49,185 bases of DNA, from the NCBI GenBank assembly GCA_020850615.1, contig JADZEI010000079.1, forward strand, positions 1 through 49,185. The letters run 5' to 3'. The notes beneath the pieces were generated by a model. That model was not told the origin of the DNA, did no database searches, and saw only the letters and a list, made by a program, of their open reading frames with translations. How positions within the stretch are numbered: the first letter of the stretch is position 1; each line of letters starts with the position of its first letter. A program made the position numbers and the translations under genes. The stretch comes from Dehalococcoidia bacterium (lineage in GTDB: Bacteria > Chloroflexota > Dehalococcoidia > Tepidiformales > Tepidiformaceae). Below, one piece after another: positions 16,994 to 24,812 of the stretch.

Positions 16994-17509
16994 ATGATGA
17001 CCGCCGCCTGTGCGCTCGCGATCCTGGCGTTCCTGCGGGAGGCCGGCGTGCCCGCGTGGGTGGATGGCGGCTGGGCGGTGGATGCGCTGCTCGGCGAGGA
17101 GACACGCCCCCACGCGGACCTCGACATCGCCGTGCCGCTCGCCTTCGAGGCGCGGTTAAGGGCCGCCGCGGCGGCGCACGGCTTCGCGGAGGTGAGCGCG
17201 GAGCCGCACAACCCCGTCCTCCGCGACGAGCTGGGACGCCTGCTCGATGTCCACTTCTTCGACCCCGCGATCGTGCAGGACGGGCCGCAGGGGCGCCCGG
17301 CCTACGGCGCGATTGCCTACGACGTGGGCTCGTTCGCGGGCGAAGGGACCATCGCGGGCGTGCCCGTGCCCTGTGTCGGCGCGGAGTACCTGGTGCGCTA
17401 CCACACCGGCTACGCCTTCGACGCGGACGACGTACACGACGTGCTCGCCCTGCACCGCCGCTTCGGCATCCCGCTCCCGCCCGAATACGCGCCCTACGCG
17501 GGGAGCTAG
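16994..17509 (+). CDS. Lincosamide/aminoglycoside-type nucleotidyltransferase
   Basis: A 171-residue protein of the small nucleotidyltransferase group that includes LinA/ANT(2'')-like enzymes. It shows VDGGWAVDALLGEETRPH (glycine motif, residues 23-40) followed by ADLDIAV (Asp42, Asp44) and a third acidic residue in LLDVHFF. These are the nucleotide- and metal-binding residues of the fold. The C-terminal part (GAEYLVRYHTGYAFDADDVH, LALHRRFGIPLP) matches the helical tail of the family. Antibiotic modification is possible, but many chromosomal members have no known substrate. The start is the first of two adjacent ATGs; a TACCAC box eight bases upstream hints at a leaderless mRNA. Confidence 0.82.
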   Translation: MMTAACALAILAFLREAGVPAWVDGGWAVDALLGEETRPHADLDIAVPLAFEARLRAAAAAHGFAEVSAEPHNPVLRDELGRLLDVHFFDPAIVQDGPQGRPAYGAIAYDVGSFAGEGTIAGVPVPCVGAEYLVRYHTGYAFDADDVHDVLALHRRFGIPLPPEYAPYAGS

Positions 17510-17598
17510 TGCGGGCGGGTCCAGGTCGCCGCTGGTAGCAGCCCCGCGGGCGCTCCACTATGCTCGCGGCCATCGCTCGCCTGCGAGAGGAGCTCCCC

Positions 17599-18231
17599 AT
17601 GCAGCCCACCAGCGACTACCCGGTCCACTTCGCCATCGACTACCAGGAGGGCCCGCGCGACCGGCTGAGCATTGGCCTCCGGTTCTTCTTCGCCATCCCG
17701 ATCCTCATCCTGGTGGCCGCGGTCGGCGGCGAGTCATTCCAGTTCGGCGGCGGCGACGCGGCGCGGTTCAGCTTCGCGACGGCCGGCGGCGTGCTCTTCC
17801 TCGGCCCGCTGCTCATGATCGTATTTCGCCAGAAGTACCCGCGTTGGTGGTTCGATTGGAACCTCGCGTTCCTGCGGTTCACCACCCGTGTCGTCGCCTA
17901 CGTCGCCCTGCTGCGCGATGAGTACCCGTCGACGGACGAGGACCAGGCGGTGCACATCGACATCCCCTACCCGGATGTGCCGAACGAGCTGAACCGCTGG
18001 CTGCCGCTGGTGAAGTGGCTGCTCGCCATCCCGCACTTCATCGTGCTAATCGTGCTCGGGATCGCCGCGTTCGTGGTCACGGTCGTGGCCTGGTTCGCGA
18101 TCCTGTTCACCGGCCAGCACCCCCGCGGGCTGTCCGATTTCGTGCAGGGGGTGATCCGCTGGGGCACGCGGGTCGAAGCCTACGCCCTCCTCCTGACGAC
18201 GGACCGCTACCCGCCGTTCAGTCTGGAGTGA
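17599..18231 (+). CDS. DUF4389 membrane protein
   Basis: A 210-residue integral membrane protein with the DUF4389 pattern: YPVHFAIDYQEGPRDRLSIG, then a first hydrophobic segment. VFRQKYPRWWFDWNLAFLRF precedes a segment including VVAYVALLRDEYPS, and there is a second membrane pair (LLAIPHFIVLIVLGIAAFVV). FTGQHPRGLSDFVQGVIRWG and VEAYALLLTTDRYPPFSLE close the protein. About four membrane spans are expected; the function is unknown. The ATG at 17599 is chosen over one 13 codons upstream because GAGGAG sits nine bases before it. TATGCT at 17559-17564 is a candidate -10 box. Confidence 0.85.
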   Translation: MQPTSDYPVHFAIDYQEGPRDRLSIGLRFFFAIPILILVAAVGGESFQFGGGDAARFSFATAGGVLFLGPLLMIVFRQKYPRWWFDWNLAFLRFTTRVVAYVALLRDEYPSTDEDQAVHIDIPYPDVPNELNRWLPLVKWLLAIPHFIVLIVLGIAAFVVTVVAWFAILFTGQHPRGLSDFVQGVIRWGTRVEAYALLLTTDRYPPFSLE

Positions 18232-18256
18232 GCAGCCGTTCGGCACCCGCGGGCGG

Positions 18257-18262
18257 TATACT
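18257..18262 (+). promoter_or_regulatory. -10 box TATACT for the leaderless Uma2 gene
   Basis: TATACT matches the -10 consensus closely and ends six bases before the ATG at 18269. No Shine-Dalgarno sequence fits in the gap, so translation should begin at the 5' end of the mRNA. The same arrangement, with GCGGTATACTC in common, precedes the gene at 18857. Confidence 0.6.
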
Positions 18263-18268
18263 CACCAT

Positions 18269-18814
18269 ATGGTGCAGGCGCCGTACCTCGAACCTGTGAC
18301 CCTCGACGAGTTCCTCTCGTGGCCGGAAGAGTCCGCGGCCCTGGAGCTCATCGATGGGGTGGTGGAGCGGAAGCCCGCGGGGAACCTCGATCATGCCGCC
18401 GCGCAGGCGAACCTCTACGACATCCTCCGGGACTATGCCCGGAGCCACGGTGGCCGCGCCTTCCCGGAGCTCGGCAGGCCATTCCCGGGCGCGGGCCGCG
18501 GCAACCATCGCGTCCCCGATGTCTCCTACTTCCGGTCGCGAGACATCGCCCGCGATAGCCACCGCTACCCCGTCGAGACACCGGCGCTCGTGGCCGAGGT
18601 CCGGTCGCCGGGCCAGTCGCTCCGCTCGCTGGAAGCGCGGCTGCTGTTCCTGCTCGGCCACGGCGCCGAGGCCGGCCTCCTCGTCGACCCGGTGGCGCGG
18701 AGCGTCGTGGTCTACCACCCGGGCGGCACCGCCACCCGGTACGGCCCGGGCGAGCAGGTCACGCTCGCCGGGTTCGATGGTCTCACGTTCACCGTGGACC
18801 AGCTGTTCGACTGA
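18269..18814 (+). CDS. Uma2-family (DUF820) restriction-endonuclease-like protein
   Basis: A 181-residue protein of the Uma2 family, which has a PD-(D/E)xK nuclease-like fold. Visible elements are the N-terminal MVQAPYLEPVTLDEFLSWPE and ELIDGVVERKPAGNLDHAAA, the HRVPDVSYF strand with the catalytic-type Asp (about 84), and ALVAEVRSPGQSLRSLEARL, matching the usual EVxSP motif. EAGLLVDPVARSVVVYHP is the last core strand pair. Uma2 genes occur in many copies in Chloroflexota and cyanobacteria and their role is not known; mobile-element or defence links have been proposed. The start codon is six bases after TATACT. Confidence 0.85.
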   Translation: MVQAPYLEPVTLDEFLSWPEESAALELIDGVVERKPAGNLDHAAAQANLYDILRDYARSHGGRAFPELGRPFPGAGRGNHRVPDVSYFRSRDIARDSHRYPVETPALVAEVRSPGQSLRSLEARLLFLLGHGAEAGLLVDPVARSVVVYHPGGTATRYGPGEQVTLAGFDGLTFTVDQLFD

Positions 18815-18844
18815 GCCCCCGCCGCAAAGCCGTGGCCGGGGCGG

Positions 18845-18850
18845 TATACT
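18845..18850 (+). promoter_or_regulatory. -10 box TATACT for the leaderless MNT gene
   Basis: TATACT ends six bases before the ATG at 18857, and no ribosome binding site is present. It lies in the 42-base gap after the Uma2 gene, so the HEPN/MNT pair has its own promoter. Confidence 0.6.
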
Positions 18851-18856
18851 CGCGCC

Positions 18857-19168
18857 ATGGTGGATGAGCGCGCCCTGGCGATGCTGCGTGAGTTCCGCGC
18901 GAGTGCTGTGGCCCTGTTTGGCGACCAGTTCGTGGAATTGCGTGCCCGGCAGCTGCCAGCCGACGCGTCTGCGCCTGGCGAGCCCGCCGGGGTCGATGTC
19001 ACGGTGATCCTCCGGTCGCGCGGGGCAGACGATGCGGGGCGGCTGGCTCGCCGGCTGTCGCGCGCGGCTCGCCGCCATCACGTCTACTTCGACCTGAACG
19101 TCCGGGCGCTGAGCGACTGGGATCCCGCCGGCGAGCTGGCGTTGGGCACCGTGCCTATCGCGGCATGA
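18857..19168 (+). CDS. MNT-like nucleotidyltransferase, degenerate; antitoxin candidate
   Basis: A 103-residue protein that matches the shape and position of the MNT partner of HEPN toxins. ALFGDQFVELR stands where the GS motif normally lies, then come GVDVTVIL (Asp47) and YFDLNV (Asp79), which align with the metal-binding strands of minimal nucleotidyltransferases. The canonical GS and DxD residues are not intact, so the adenylyl-transfer activity known for MNT antitoxins may be lost. Its stop codon overlaps the start of the HEPN gene (ATGA), which gives the strongest support for the assignment. An intact active site cannot be claimed. Confidence 0.65.
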   Translation: MVDERALAMLREFRASAVALFGDQFVELRARQLPADASAPGEPAGVDVTVILRSRGADDAGRLARRLSRAARRHHVYFDLNVRALSDWDPAGELALGTVPIAA

Positions 19169-19536
19169 ACGACGAAGCGGAGGCGTGGCTCGCGAAGGCC
19201 GAACGAGCCCATGACACGGCCGAGTTCCTGCTGAGCTCCCGCCGCTTCGAGGGCGCCTGTAACCGGACGTACTATGCGATGTACTACGCTGCGCTCGGCC
19301 TACTGGCCGCCGAAGGACTCCGCCCCGGCAGCCATCAACGGACCTGGGCGCTGCTCGAGCGCCGGTGGCGCGACCGGAGCCTGGCTCTCGCAGCCTACCT
19401 TTCGGCGTACGACGCCGCTCGTGCGCGCCGCCGCCAGGCAGACTACGAGCCAGCGGCCGAACTGGACGAGGTAGCGCTGGCCGGTGCCCTGCGCGCGGCC
19501 GGAGCGATGATCGCCCGCGTCCGCCGGCTGATCTGA
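19165..19536 (+). CDS. HEPN-domain protein (UPF0332-like), toxin candidate
   Basis: A 123-residue helical protein with the UPF0332/HEPN pattern. It has KAERAHDTAEFLLSSRRFEG, then ACNRTYYAMYYAALGLLAAE (the NRxYYAxxY motif, about residues 33-41), GLRPGSHQRTWALL (His57 in the usual K/S-H position) and RARRRQADYEP (the R-x-x-ADY motif, residues 88-95). HEPN proteins of this type act as RNases or RNA-modifying toxins, with the paired MNT protein as antidote. It overlaps the upstream MNT-like gene by four bases, so translation is coupled. Confidence 0.82.
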   Translation: MNDEAEAWLAKAERAHDTAEFLLSSRRFEGACNRTYYAMYYAALGLLAAEGLRPGSHQRTWALLERRWRDRSLALAAYLSAYDAARARRRQADYEPAAELDEVALAGALRAAGAMIARVRRLI

Positions 19537-19596
19537 GCCACCCCACCGCCCCCCTCCCTCCCCGTTCGGACAGTACGCTGGGCGCGCCGGGCGCGG

Positions 19597-19602
19597 TACG
19601 CT
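19597..19602 (+). promoter_or_regulatory. -10 box TACGCT for the leaderless ABC exporter gene
   Basis: TACGCT ends six bases before the GTG at 19609, with no ribosome binding site between them. Together with the boxes before 15356, 18269 and 18857 it forms a consistent series. Confidence 0.5.
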
Positions 19603-19608
19603 CGATCC

Positions 19609-21435
19609 GTGCCACCTGACCAATCCGATTGGATCCGCCGCCGCCAGGCGCGGCCGCAGCGCCCCGCGTGGCCCACGGTCCGCCGCGCCGTCGGGCTGCA
19701 CCGGCCACATCTGCGCCTCGTCGTCGCACTCCTCGCCGTCATCGCCGTGTCGTCGCTCGTGGGGATCGTGCCGCCGCTGCTCACGCGCGAAATCATCGAC
19801 GACGCCATCGGCACCACGCCCACGCTGACCGGCGACGGCAGCCGCCTGAACGTGCTCATCCTGCTCATGGTCGTGTTCGTTGCCGGCGGGGCGCTGCTCG
19901 GCGTCGCCCAGGGTTATGTCGCGAATACGGTCGGCCAGGGCGTGATGTTCGACCTTCGCAGCCAGCTCTACCGCCACCTCACCGGGATGTCGCTGCGCTG
20001 GTTCACTTCGAACCGGACGGGCGAGGTGCTCAGCCGCGTGAGCAACGATGTCGGCGCGGTCCAGGGTGTCGTCAGCGACACGATGTCGGGCGTCGTGGGC
20101 AACGTCATCACGGTCGGAACCACGTTCGCGGTCATGCTGGCGCTCGACTGGCGGCTGGCGGTGTTCTCGGTCGTGTTCCTGCCGTTGTTCATCATCCCCG
20201 CGCGGCGGGTCGGCAACATTCAGCGCCAGCTCATCTCGGAATCGCAGGAGGAGCTGGCGACGCTGAACGCGCAGATGCAGGAGACGCTCAGCGTGAGCGG
20301 CGCGCTCCTCGTGAAGACGTTCGGGCGCCAGCAGGAGGAGATCGCGCGCTTCGACCGCAGCGCTGCGCGGATCAGGTGGCTCAACATCCGGCGGGCGATG
20401 GTGGGCCGCTGGTTCGGCGTGAGCATGGGGCTGTTCAGCGCGCTCGCACCGGTGGTCGTCTACTGGTACGGCGGCCACCGCGTCATCGGCGGCGAAGCCA
20501 GTCTCGGCACGGTCGTCGCCTTCGCCGGGCTGCTCACGCGGCTGTTCGGCCCCACCACGGCGCTGCTGAATGTGAACGTGACGGTGCTCAGCTCGCTCGC
20601 CCTGTTTGAGCGCATCTTCGACTTCCTCGACCTCGAGCAGGAGATCGCCGACCGGCCCGGCGCGGTCGAGCTGCGCGACGTACGCGGCGACCTCGCCTTC
20701 GAAGACGTGGGCTTCGCCTACATCCCGGGCACGCCCGCGCTCAGCGGTGTGTCGTTCGACGCGCCTGCGGGCACGTTCGTCGCGCTCGTGGGCCATTCGG
20801 GCGCGGGCAAGACGACGATGGCCTACCTCGTCCCGCGCCTCTACGACGTCGCCAGCGGGCGGGTGCTTGTCGACGGCCACGACATCCGTGACGTGTCGCT
20901 CGACTCGCTCGGCGCGGCGGTGGGCATGGTGAACCAGGAGCCCTTCCTTTTCCACACCACCATCCGCGACAACCTGCGCTACGCGCGCCCGGAGGCGACC
21001 GACGAGCAGGTCGAGGCGGCGGCGCGGGCGGCGAACATCCACGACTTCATCGCCGGGCTGCCGAAGGGCTACGACACGGTGGTGGGCGAACGCGGGTACC
21101 GGCTCTCCGGCGGCGAAAAGCAGCGCGTGGCCATCGCCCGGGCGCTGCTCAAGGACCCGGCGATCCTGATCCTGGACGAGGCGACCTCGAGCGTGGACAG
21201 CGGGACCGAGCGGGCCATCCAGGGCGCGCTCGAACACCTGACGCGCGGCCGGACGGTGCTCGCGATCGCGCACCGCCTCTCGACCGTGCTCGCAGCGGAT
21301 CTGATCCTCGTGCTCGAATCCGGCCGGGTCGTCGAGCGGGGCACGCACGCGGAGCTCCTCGCCCGCGACGGCGTGTACGCGAAGCTCTACCGGCAGCAGT
21401 TCGCGGCCGAGCGCACGGGCGCGGCGGCGGGGTAG
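19609..21435 (+). CDS. ABC exporter, fused permease and ATPase (lipid A/multidrug type)
   Basis: A 608-residue half-transporter. Residues about 35-320 form a six-helix ABC transporter membrane domain, beginning RLVVALLAVIAVSSLVGIVP, with the coupling-helix region FDLRSQLYRHLTGMSLRWF. The C-terminal ATPase has Walker A GHSGAGKTT (about 394-402), the Q-loop region GMVNQEPFLF, the signature LSGGEKQR (about 498), Walker B ILILDEATSS (about 519) and the switch IAHRLST (His about 555). It should work as a homodimer or with another half-transporter and export a lipid, drug or peptide; the substrate is unknown. The GTG start is six bases after TACGCT. Confidence 0.93.
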   Translation: MPPDQSDWIRRRQARPQRPAWPTVRRAVGLHRPHLRLVVALLAVIAVSSLVGIVPPLLTREIIDDAIGTTPTLTGDGSRLNVLILLMVVFVAGGALLGVAQGYVANTVGQGVMFDLRSQLYRHLTGMSLRWFTSNRTGEVLSRVSNDVGAVQGVVSDTMSGVVGNVITVGTTFAVMLALDWRLAVFSVVFLPLFIIPARRVGNIQRQLISESQEELATLNAQMQETLSVSGALLVKTFGRQQEEIARFDRSAARIRWLNIRRAMVGRWFGVSMGLFSALAPVVVYWYGGHRVIGGEASLGTVVAFAGLLTRLFGPTTALLNVNVTVLSSLALFERIFDFLDLEQEIADRPGAVELRDVRGDLAFEDVGFAYIPGTPALSGVSFDAPAGTFVALVGHSGAGKTTMAYLVPRLYDVASGRVLVDGHDIRDVSLDSLGAAVGMVNQEPFLFHTTIRDNLRYARPEATDEQVEAAARAANIHDFIAGLPKGYDTVVGERGYRLSGGEKQRVAIARALLKDPAILILDEATSSVDSGTERAIQGALEHLTRGRTVLAIAHRLSTVLAADLILVLESGRVVERGTHAELLARDGVYAKLYRQQFAAERTGAAAG

Positions 21436-21442
21436 CGGGGAC

Positions 21443-21633
21443 GTTGTCCGTTGTCGGTTGTCCGAAGGAGGCCTCAGCCCCCGGTAGGGATTTCGCCGCT
21501 CCCGTGGAGCGCCAGCGCACTGGCGCGAGGCCGTGGTGCTTGGGGCACGCCTCCGCTCGCTCACGCGCGCGGCTCGGATGCGGCGGCGCGGCTCGGATGC
21601 GGATGGCGTGGAGAGCGCCGTTCGCTGGCGCGG
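21443..21633. repeat. GTTGTCC heptamer repeat and short gap
   Basis: Immediately after the ABC gene, GTTGTCC occurs three times in tandem (21443-21463, the middle copy GTTGTCG). The remaining 170 bases before the sortase stop codon hold fragments resembling the mosaic repeat family (for example CTCGGATGCGG twice). No gene is supported. Confidence 0.7.
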
Positions 21634-22302
21634 TCAGGAGATGCGCTTGGCGACGACGACGTCGCGGGAGACGTACTCCTGGCCGGTGGAGTCGAGCTCG
21701 CCACCGCAGGTGATCATCGTGATCCACTGCTCGTTCGCGGGGCGGTTCGGGGGCCAGATGATCTCGCCCATCGGGATGGTATCGCGGTGGTAGCGCGCCT
21801 TCGAGATGACCTCGTAGGTGTAGACCTGGCCGTTCTCCATCGTCACCGAAACCTGGTCGCCCTCGACGCTCTTCGCGAGGTTCACGAAGGGCGCGGGCAC
21901 GTTGTGGTAGTACACGTGCGCCGAGAAGATCGCGTTGCCGTCCCAGCCCGGGCGGTCGTAGATGTGGTACCAGCCGACCGAGCGGTTCGTGTCCTTCGGC
22001 GTGTCCATATAGTTGTCCGCCGTCAGGCCGAGCTCCTCGATTGGGGCGTCAATGCCGAAGCGCGGCATCGAGAACCGCGCGACCTTGCCGGCGAAGGGCG
22101 TCGCCGTCGGGGTGGCGGTGGGCGGCACCTGCGTCGGCGTGGCGGTCGCGGTGGCGCTGGGGGTGGCGGTCGCCGTTGCCGTCGCGTCGGGGGTCTGGGC
22201 GACGGCTTCGCCGTCCTTATCGTCGCCGCCACAGGCCGCAGCGACGAAGACAACCGCCCCGGCCAGCAGGGCCGCGAGCGGGGAGAAGCGGGGGAGGTTC
22301 AA
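21634..22302 (-). CDS. Sortase, secreted as a lipoprotein
   Basis: A 222-residue sortase of the class D/E/F size range. It starts with a signal peptide and lipobox (VAAACGG, Cys24), then a Thr/Pro/Ala linker (36-70), then the catalytic barrel. The barrel has the RFSMPRFGIDAPIEELGL start, AIFSAHVYYHN (His129), WITMITCGGEL (Cys199 in the TLxTC-like motif) and YVSRDVVVAKR (Arg213), giving a complete His-Cys-Arg set. It would join LPXTG-like surface proteins to an acceptor, but no such substrate is seen in this window. The start is a TTG (22300-22302) with GGAG ten bases upstream. Confidence 0.85.
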   Translation of the reverse strand: MNLPRFSPLAALLAGAVVFVAAACGGDDKDGEAVAQTPDATATATATPSATATATPTQVPPTATPTATPFAGKVARFSMPRFGIDAPIEELGLTADNYMDTPKDTNRSVGWYHIYDRPGWDGNAIFSAHVYYHNVPAPFVNLAKSVEGDQVSVTMENGQVYTYEVISKARYHRDTIPMGEIIWPPNRPANEQWITMITCGGELDSTGQEYVSRDVVVAKRIS

Positions 22303-22766
22303 CGCGGGGTCACTCCTCGTGGTGGTGAAACGGGCGGTTCAACCGTAGCGCACACTCGAAAAACGTTACAGGTTCGTGTTCACCGCGCCGTTACCGGCGA
22401 CGCCGCGCGGGGACATGGGTGCCGGGGGCGCGGCCCTGCCCTCTCTGACGGTCGGGCTACTGATGACGCGCGGCGCCGCAGGCGTAGCCGCGGAGCATTG
22501 CTCCGCGGGACTGGCTTACCATGCCGCACCGATAGGCCACCACCGTCCGGGGCTGCGAGGGCGGGAGCGCAGCGACCGCCCGGCTCGCGGCGCGACGCGC
22601 GTGCCCCCGCGTGCGGGGCGTGGTCGCGCGCTGGCGCGGGGCGGGCGTGCAGTGGTGGGGCGGTGCCTTCGATGCGGCATCCGTTGGGCTTAGACGCTCG
22701 GGCCCACGAGGGGCCCCGGCTACACCCGGCGGTGTCGGTGTCGCGCGCTGGCGCGGCCCGGCATCG
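22303..22766. repeat. Gap of mosaic repeats between sortase and glycerate kinase
   Basis: No gene is supported. The first 80 bases hold the upstream region of the sortase gene. Then come the palindrome CCGCGGAGCA-T-TGCTCCGCGG at 22488-22508, a long module starting CGATAGGCCACCACCGTCCG near 22531 with GCGAGGGCGGGAGCG, and a D hairpin (GGGCCC-ACGAG-GGGCCC) at 22700-22716. The order palindrome then long module is the same as in the gap at 48823, where no D hairpin was seen. Confidence 0.8.
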
Positions 22767-23867
22767 CTACGCGGGCTGTGTTTCCGCCCAGTTGGCGGCG
22801 GCGCGGGCGAGCAGCTCGGGGGCGTCGCGCATCGCGATTGCGGGGTCGGCCGTGTAGGCAGAGAGGGTGTGGACGCGGTCGTCGCGGACGTCGCTGCGGC
22901 CGGCGAAGAGCACCCAGGGCGTACCGGACGCCTCCGCCAGCTCGACCAGGCGGCCGGTCACCTTGCCCCGGCGCGACTGGCTGTCGAAGCTGCCTTCGCC
23001 GGTGACGACGATGCCGGCGCGGGCGAGGCGCTCGCCCAGGCCGGTGGCCTCGGCGACGACATCGAAACCGCTGACGATGCGCGCGCCGAGGAAGGCGACG
23101 AGCCCGGCCGCGAGCCCGCCAGCCGCGCCCGCCCCCGGCATCGCGGCGATGTCGACGCCCAGGTCGCGGACGACCACCTCGGCGTACCGTTCGAGCGCGC
23201 CGGAGAGCAGCTCCACGTCCGCGGGGCTCGCGCCCTTCTGCGGGCCGTACACGGGCGCGGCGCCGTCGGGGCCGGTGAGCGGATTCGTCACGTCGGTCGC
23301 GACCACGACATCGACGCTGCCCACCCACGCGGGGGGCATCCATTCGATGCGGTCCAGCCGCGCGAGCGCGCCGCCGCCGGGGCCCAACTCCGCGCCTGCG
23401 GCATCGAGGAAGCGGGCGCCGAGCGCGCGGGCCATGCCGGCGCCGCCGTCGGTGGTCGCGCTGCCGCCGACGCCGACGAGCAGGCGCTTCGGGTCGTCCA
23501 GCACGGCGGCGGCGATGAGCTCGCCCACGCCGAAGGTGTCCGCGTGCACGGCGTCGCATTCGCCGGGGGCCACGAGCCAGAGGCCGTTCGCCCCCGCAGC
23601 TTCGACGACGCAGGTATCGGTCGCACCGATCCAGGCGTAGCGGCCGACGAGCTTCCGGCCGAGCGGGTCGTGGCAGACGAGCGCGCGCACGTCGCCGCGC
23701 AGGGCCGCCGAGAGCGCCGCGAGGAACCCCGGCCCGCCGTCGGAGAGCGGGAGCAGGTCGAGCGTCCAGGCCGGCCGCGCCCGGCGCAGCCCGCGGGCGA
23801 TGGCGGCGGCCGCTTCGTTCGCGGCGAGGCTGCCCTTGAGCTCCTGGGGCGCAACGAGGACGTGCAC
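22767..23867 (-). CDS. Glycerate kinase (GK-I type)
   Basis: A 366-residue member of the glycerate kinase type 1 family, which phosphorylates D-glycerate with ATP and so links glyoxylate or serine breakdown with glycolysis. Family features are the N-terminal LVAPQELKGSLAANEAAAAI and LPLSDGGPGFLAAL, VGVGGSATTDGGAGMARALG (about residues 131-150, glycine-rich), VATDVTNPLTGPDGAAPVYG, and VVTGEGSFDSQSRRGKVTGR near residue 300. The start is GTG at 23867. It lies four bases after the stop codon of a small membrane protein gene, so the two are probably co-transcribed. Confidence 0.92.
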   Translation of the reverse strand: MHVLVAPQELKGSLAANEAAAAIARGLRRARPAWTLDLLPLSDGGPGFLAALSAALRGDVRALVCHDPLGRKLVGRYAWIGATDTCVVEAAGANGLWLVAPGECDAVHADTFGVGELIAAAVLDDPKRLLVGVGGSATTDGGAGMARALGARFLDAAGAELGPGGGALARLDRIEWMPPAWVGSVDVVVATDVTNPLTGPDGAAPVYGPQKGASPADVELLSGALERYAEVVVRDLGVDIAAMPGAGAAGGLAAGLVAFLGARIVSGFDVVAEATGLGERLARAGIVVTGEGSFDSQSRRGKVTGRLVELAEASGTPWVLFAGRSDVRDDRVHTLSAYTADPAIAMRDAPELLARAAANWAETQPA

Positions 23868-23871
23868 GGCG

Positions 23872-24054
23872 TCAGATCCCGCCGTCGCGCACCACCTGGA
23901 TGATGGCGGCGATGAAGATGAGCGCGATCAGCGTCCAGGCCACGTTCCGCAGCGTCTTGAGGATGTTCCGGGCGCGTTCGGAGCGGAAGAAGAGCGCAGG
24001 CACGACCAGCAGGCCGGCCGCCACCACAAACGCCACCACCAACAGCGACTTCAC
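23872..24054 (-). CDS. Small two-span membrane protein
   Basis: A 60-residue protein with two hydrophobic segments, LLVVAFVVAAGLLVVPALFF and NVAWTLIALIFIAAIIQVV, separated by a basic loop (RSERARNILKTLR). The start GTG at 24054 is chosen because GGAGGAGG lies just upstream; longer versions would be encoded by palindromic repeat DNA. It sits four bases before the glycerate kinase gene, which suggests an operon, but no functional link is known. It is not recognised as a named family. Confidence 0.7.
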   Translation of the reverse strand: MKSLLVVAFVVAAGLLVVPALFFRSERARNILKTLRNVAWTLIALIFIAAIIQVVRDGGI

Positions 24055-24130
24055 GCGCCTCCTCCAGCTTGCGAAAACGAGACTGCTGGGCCCGACCTGC
24101 ACGGGGCGCAATCCCACCAAAGCGACGCCC

Positions 24131-24220
24131 GGCTCCCTCTCCCTTCGGGAGAGGGTTGGGGTGAGGGCCGGCGCGACCGCCACACCCTCACCCCTGGCCC
24201 CTCTCCCCGAGGGAGAGGGG
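24131..24220. repeat. Two inverted CCCTCTCCC-type palindromes
   Basis: CCCTCTCCC-TTCG-type hairpin at 24135-24155 followed by TTGGGGTGAGGGC, and CCCCTCTCCC-CGA-GGGAGAGGGG at 24198-24220 preceded by CCCTCACCCCTGG. The two units point toward each other, an arrangement typical of REP-like extragenic palindromes. Further copies lie at 31-53, about 212-226, 7421-7446, 28528-28546 and 28617-28643. Confidence 0.85.
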
Positions 24221-24269
24221 AACGTGCCTGCTCTGCGGCCGGAGCGGGCCCAGCCATGGGGTAGGCCGG

Positions 24270-24665
24270 CTAGGCGTCCGGCGTCACGGCGCGGCTCTTG
24301 AACCGCCAGCCGCCGTCCGTCCGCACCAGCTCGTCGTTATAGATGCCGGTCGTCAGGAACGACGTGCCCTTCTCGGGGCCGCCGAGCAGGAGCAGCGCGA
24401 GATAGCACGTGCCCTTCGCGCCATCGCCGGCGTCTTCGATGACCAGGTTGTTCGTCCAGTGGCGGCCCTTGATCCGGGTGGCGAAGCCGTTCCCGAAGCC
24501 GGTGAGCTGTTCCGTGCCCGTGAACGTGCCCGCGCCGAGCGAGCTGAACGTGCCGTCGGGCGTGAACGTCGCCGCCCAGACGTCGCCCTTGCCGAAATCG
24601 ATTGCGTGGTTGTACCGCGCGTACAGGTCCTGGATTGCGAGCTTGTCTTCCGTACTCAGTGCCAT
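24270..24665 (-). CDS. SnoaL/NTF2-like nuclear-transport-fold protein
   Basis: A 131-residue protein with an NTF2-like alpha+beta barrel. It opens ALSTEDKLAIQDLYARYNHA IDFGK (broken here), continues DVWAATFTPDGTFSS and TGTEQLTGFGNGFATRIKGR, and ends with a TGIYNDELVRTDGGWRFKSR strand pair. This is the usual layout of small SnoaL-like proteins, which act as polyketide cyclases, limonene epoxide hydrolase-like enzymes or steroid isomerases. The substrate is unknown. The ATG has GGGAGGG upstream. It stands alone between repeat DNA and a divergent gene. Confidence 0.85.
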   Translation of the reverse strand: MALSTEDKLAIQDLYARYNHAIDFGKGDVWAATFTPDGTFSSLGAGTFTGTEQLTGFGNGFATRIKGRHWTNNLVIEDAGDGAKGTCYLALLLLGGPEKGTSFLTTGIYNDELVRTDGGWRFKSRAVTPDA

Positions 24666-24812
24666 TGGTTCCCTCCCACGGCGAGAATTGGGCAACGATA
24701 CCCGCCCGGCCGGGTTCGCGCAGCCGCAAAGCCGTCTTAACGCGCATCCGACCGTTCCGTATGGGATGATGCGCGCCACGCGGGCGGAAGCCCGTCCCCC
24801 GAGGTGCCACTC

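Noticed and set aside
19300-21564. A 754-codon minus-strand open frame opposite the ABC exporter
   Set aside because: The exporter frame on the plus strand has every ABC motif; the opposite frame is Arg/His/Asp-rich with no domain.
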